Source of the DNA: Fredinandcohnia onubensis
GTDB lineage: Bacteria > Bacillota > Bacilli > Bacillales > Bacillaceae_L
DNA: 64,000 nucleotides
Assembly: GCF_002734285.1 (NCBI RefSeq)
Contig: NZ_NSEA01000015.1
Location: forward strand, 273-64,272
Direction: 5' to 3'
Under the pieces are notes generated by a model that was not told where the DNA came from, did no database searches, and saw only the letters and a program-made list of their open reading frames with translations. How positions within the stretch are numbered: the stretch's first letter is position 1; each line of letters opens with the position of its first letter. The position numbers and the translations under genes were made by a program. Of this stretch, positions 61,230 to 64,000 are shown piece after piece.

Positions 61230-63193
61230 TATACGAAACTCCTTTCAGACAAGCTGCTGTATTCTTCTAGGCATGCTGGGTTGGCAAGTGAACCCCTGTT
61301 CTTTATTGGCTGTCCAAGAACAGTTGAACGGACTGCCCCTTCAACCTTTTTGCCGTTAATTGTATAAGGAATCTCTTTGACACTGTAAATACGTCTTGGC
61401 ACATGCCGCGGTGAAGCTTTTTCCCTTACTTCCTTACGAATATGATTCACTAATGTATCATCCAATGATCCATCCTCGGTGACGACACACAGTGCGATTT
61501 CCTCATCATTGTCGACAGGGTAACCAAAAACGATTGAGTCCTGTACTTGAGGAAGTTGCTCAACAACCCGATAGATTTCCGCAGTTCCAATCCGGACACC
61601 GCCAGGATTAAGCGTAGTATCAGCTCTTCCGTAAATAACCAACGTTTGCTCTATTGTTTGTTCAGCGAAGTCACCATGTGACCATATACCAGTACGTTCA
61701 GCAAAATAGGCGGAAAAATAGCGCTCATCTCCGTCCTCTCCCCAGAATGTAATTGGCATACTAGGAAAAGCCTTTGTACACACTAACTCCCCTTTTTCAT
61801 TGATGACAGATACTCCTCTTTCATCGAGGACATCAACTGCCATACCTAGTGCTTTACAGGTAATTTCCCCGCGTCTTACTGGATGTACAGGAGAACCCAT
61901 CACAAAACATCCGATGATTTCGGTACCACCTGAAATCGATGCCAACATAATATCCTGCTTAATGTCGCTATAAATCCAGTCATATTGTTCCGCCGATAAA
62001 GGTGCTCCACAAGAAAGAACACTGCGTAAAGAAGAAAGATCATGCTTCTGCCCCACCTGATAACCTGACTTCTTCAAGGTATCTAAATACTTCGGGCTCG
62101 TTCCGAAATGCGTAAGCCCAATTTCTTCTGAAATTTCCCAAAGGATTCCTATATTCGCCTTAGGGATTGGTGACCCATCATAGAGAAGAATAGCAGCACC
62201 GCTTGCTAATCCAGAAAGCAGCCAAGGATACATCATCCATGCCGTATTTGTGTACCAAAACATGACATCTCCAACTTTTAAATCACAATGTAACTGATGT
62301 TCCTTTACGTGTTGAATTAATGTACCACCGACTGAATGAACAATAGCTTTTGGCAGCCCGGTAGTCCCTGAAGTATAAAGGATGTAAAGCGGATGATTGA
62401 AGGGAACTCGGGTAAATTCCAGATGAGATGATGCATTTTGACATAGCTCCTGCCAGCTCATCACTTTCGTTTCTTGATTAATCGAGATATCTGCATTCTC
62501 AGATAAAGTCACGATAGCGGAAACCTCTTTCAGTACCTCACTTACAGCTGAGATGTTATCTCGAATATCATAAGACTTTCCGTTATATTGATAATCTAAA
62601 GTTGCAATTAATACCTTTGGATGAACTTGCCCAATCCGATCGATAATCCCTTTTGGACCAAAATCAGGTGAGCAAGATGTCCAAACAGCACCTAATGAAG
62701 TGGTTGCCAATAAGGCTACGAACGCTTCAATTCTATTTGTTACAACTCCAGCAACCCGATCACCAGCACTTACTCCCAAGCTCTTTAACCCAGACTGGGC
62801 CCGTGCCACCCTATTACGCAGTTCTCCCATTGTGATTGTTTGAGAGACGCCATTTTCATCTGATTCAATAACCGCAGTTTGCCGATCGTCACCACGTAAA
62901 ATATTTTCTGCAAAATTTATTCTAGAATCAGGAAACCATTGTGTACCTAACATCCCACCATCACTTGGAGGAACCACGACTCTTTCACCTTTATCTCCAA
63001 TTACATTTGCATAATCCCATACTGCTGACCAGAATGATTCAGGTTGAGCAACTGACCAGCGATGAAATCGTTCATAGGGTAGGAGTGGAAAGCCGACCTC
63101 TTGTGAAAATTTCATCAAATTTGACTGTGAGACCCAAGTTTCACTTGGCTCCCATAGAACCTTGGATTCTAGTAAGCTGTGTTGTGTTGTCAT
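61229..63193 (-). CDS. aacS: Acetoacetyl-CoA synthetase
   Basis: A 654-residue adenylate-forming ligase, length typical of AacS. N-terminal SKVLWEPSE, RINFAENILRG near residue 92, P-loop YTSGTTGLPKAIVHS near residue 272, and C-terminal YGRADTTLNPGGVRIGTAEIYR with the catalytic Lys in YTINGKKVEGA. It activates acetoacetate (or another 3-oxoacid) with ATP and CoA. First gene of a five-gene operon with two thiolase-like proteins and a carboxylate carrier. Ribosome site GGGAGGAATAGATA-ATG. Confidence 0.93.
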   Translation of the reverse strand: MTTQHSLLESKVLWEPSETWVSQSNLMKFSQEVGFPLLPYERFHRWSVAQPESFWSAVWDYANVIGDKGERVVVPPSDGGMLGTQWFPDSRINFAENILRGDDRQTAVIESDENGVSQTITMGELRNRVARAQSGLKSLGVSAGDRVAGVVTNRIEAFVALLATTSLGAVWTSCSPDFGPKGIIDRIGQVHPKVLIATLDYQYNGKSYDIRDNISAVSEVLKEVSAIVTLSENADISINQETKVMSWQELCQNASSHLEFTRVPFNHPLYILYTSGTTGLPKAIVHSVGGTLIQHVKEHQLHCDLKVGDVMFWYTNTAWMMYPWLLSGLASGAAILLYDGSPIPKANIGILWEISEEIGLTHFGTSPKYLDTLKKSGYQVGQKHDLSSLRSVLSCGAPLSAEQYDWIYSDIKQDIMLASISGGTEIIGCFVMGSPVHPVRRGEITCKALGMAVDVLDERGVSVINEKGELVCTKAFPSMPITFWGEDGDERYFSAYFAERTGIWSHGDFAEQTIEQTLVIYGRADTTLNPGGVRIGTAEIYRVVEQLPQVQDSIVFGYPVDNDEEIALCVVTEDGSLDDTLVNHIRKEVREKASPRHVPRRIYSVKEIPYTINGKKVEGAVRSTVLGQPIKNRGSLANPACLEEYSSLSERSFV

Positions 63194-63285
63194 TATCTAT
63201 TCCTCCCTCATACTAAGAGAAGCATCATTCTTAGCACACGCCCATCCCTTAGTTCATGTTTTGATAGACTCTCTTTACAATCATC

Positions 63286-63307
63286 CCCTACCTATAGAGG
63301 TAGGGGA
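63286..63307. terminator. Hairpin between aacS and the MetY/CoA-binding gene
   Basis: CCCCTACC-TATAGA-GGTAGGGG, a perfect 8-bp stem, followed on the minus strand by ATGATTG. It lies just downstream of the gene ending at 63319 and likely terminates it. Confidence 0.7.
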
Positions 63308-63318
63308 ATTCTTCATAA

Positions 63319-63999
<681 letters not shown>

Positions 64000-64000
64000 T

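Overview
The window is a low-GC (about 38-40%) chromosomal segment from a member of the Bacillaceae. Supporting this are AGGAGG-type ribosome sites with frequent TTG/GTG starts, U-tailed hairpin terminators, CcpA-type cre sites, a PurR-type operator, a Mrp antiporter operon, DUF418, YkuK-like and YczE-like proteins, and interspersed GGGACA/GTGCCTG hairpin repeats. The genus cannot be fixed from the sequence alone. No rRNA, tRNA, CRISPR or intact insertion sequence was seen.

Layout. 1-5350: a 52-bp tandem repeat, an RNase H-like YkuK gene, then an SseB-like gene, a WXG-like polymorphic toxin and four small genes downstream of it, two of which are recent copies of each other (a poly-immunity locus). 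5363-11210: complete mrpABCDEFG Na+/H+ antiporter operon, with a stand-alone KdpD-type universal stress protein opposite it. 12290-15313: a short tyrosine recombinase and a membrane-anchored PQQ dehydrogenase fused to cytochrome c. 15362-15612: a second 52-bp array with the same hairpin core as the first. 16009-18995: a TRAP transporter dctPQM with a multi-hairpin element between dctP and dctQ.

19087-39191 is the most interesting part. It holds histidine utilisation (hutU-hutI-M20 peptidase-hutH-transporter, no hutG), a LysR-type regulator, an M20D amidohydrolase, a YfcC-type carrier, fragments of a carbamoylase pseudogene, a branched-chain-type amino acid ABC transporter, and a GNAT plus N-acylamino acid racemase pair. 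Three divergent intergenic regions in this stretch share a LysR-type dyad (TATAG-N7-CTATA, which fits T-N11-A) with a conserved AT-rich flank, and each has a cre-like site in the leader of one operon. I infer one co-regulated amino acid scavenging regulon that could handle histidine, N-acyl amino acids and D-amino acids.

39577-56894: a 154-bp tandem duplication, large catalase, BCCT transporter, His/Tyr-rich cupin, a possibly PurR-controlled amidohydrolase/DUF3100 operon, several uncharacterised proteins, a two-component system whose kinase ends inside a repeat element, a DUF418 protein, a 20-bp phased repeat, pantothenate kinase and a YczE-like protein. 57066-63193: an acetoacetate/acyl-CoA operon (thiolase, MHS-type carrier, OB-fold protein, SCP2-type thiolase, acetoacetyl-CoA synthetase). 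The right edge carries the C-terminal part of a MetY homologue fused to a CoA-binding domain, and this gene runs off the window.
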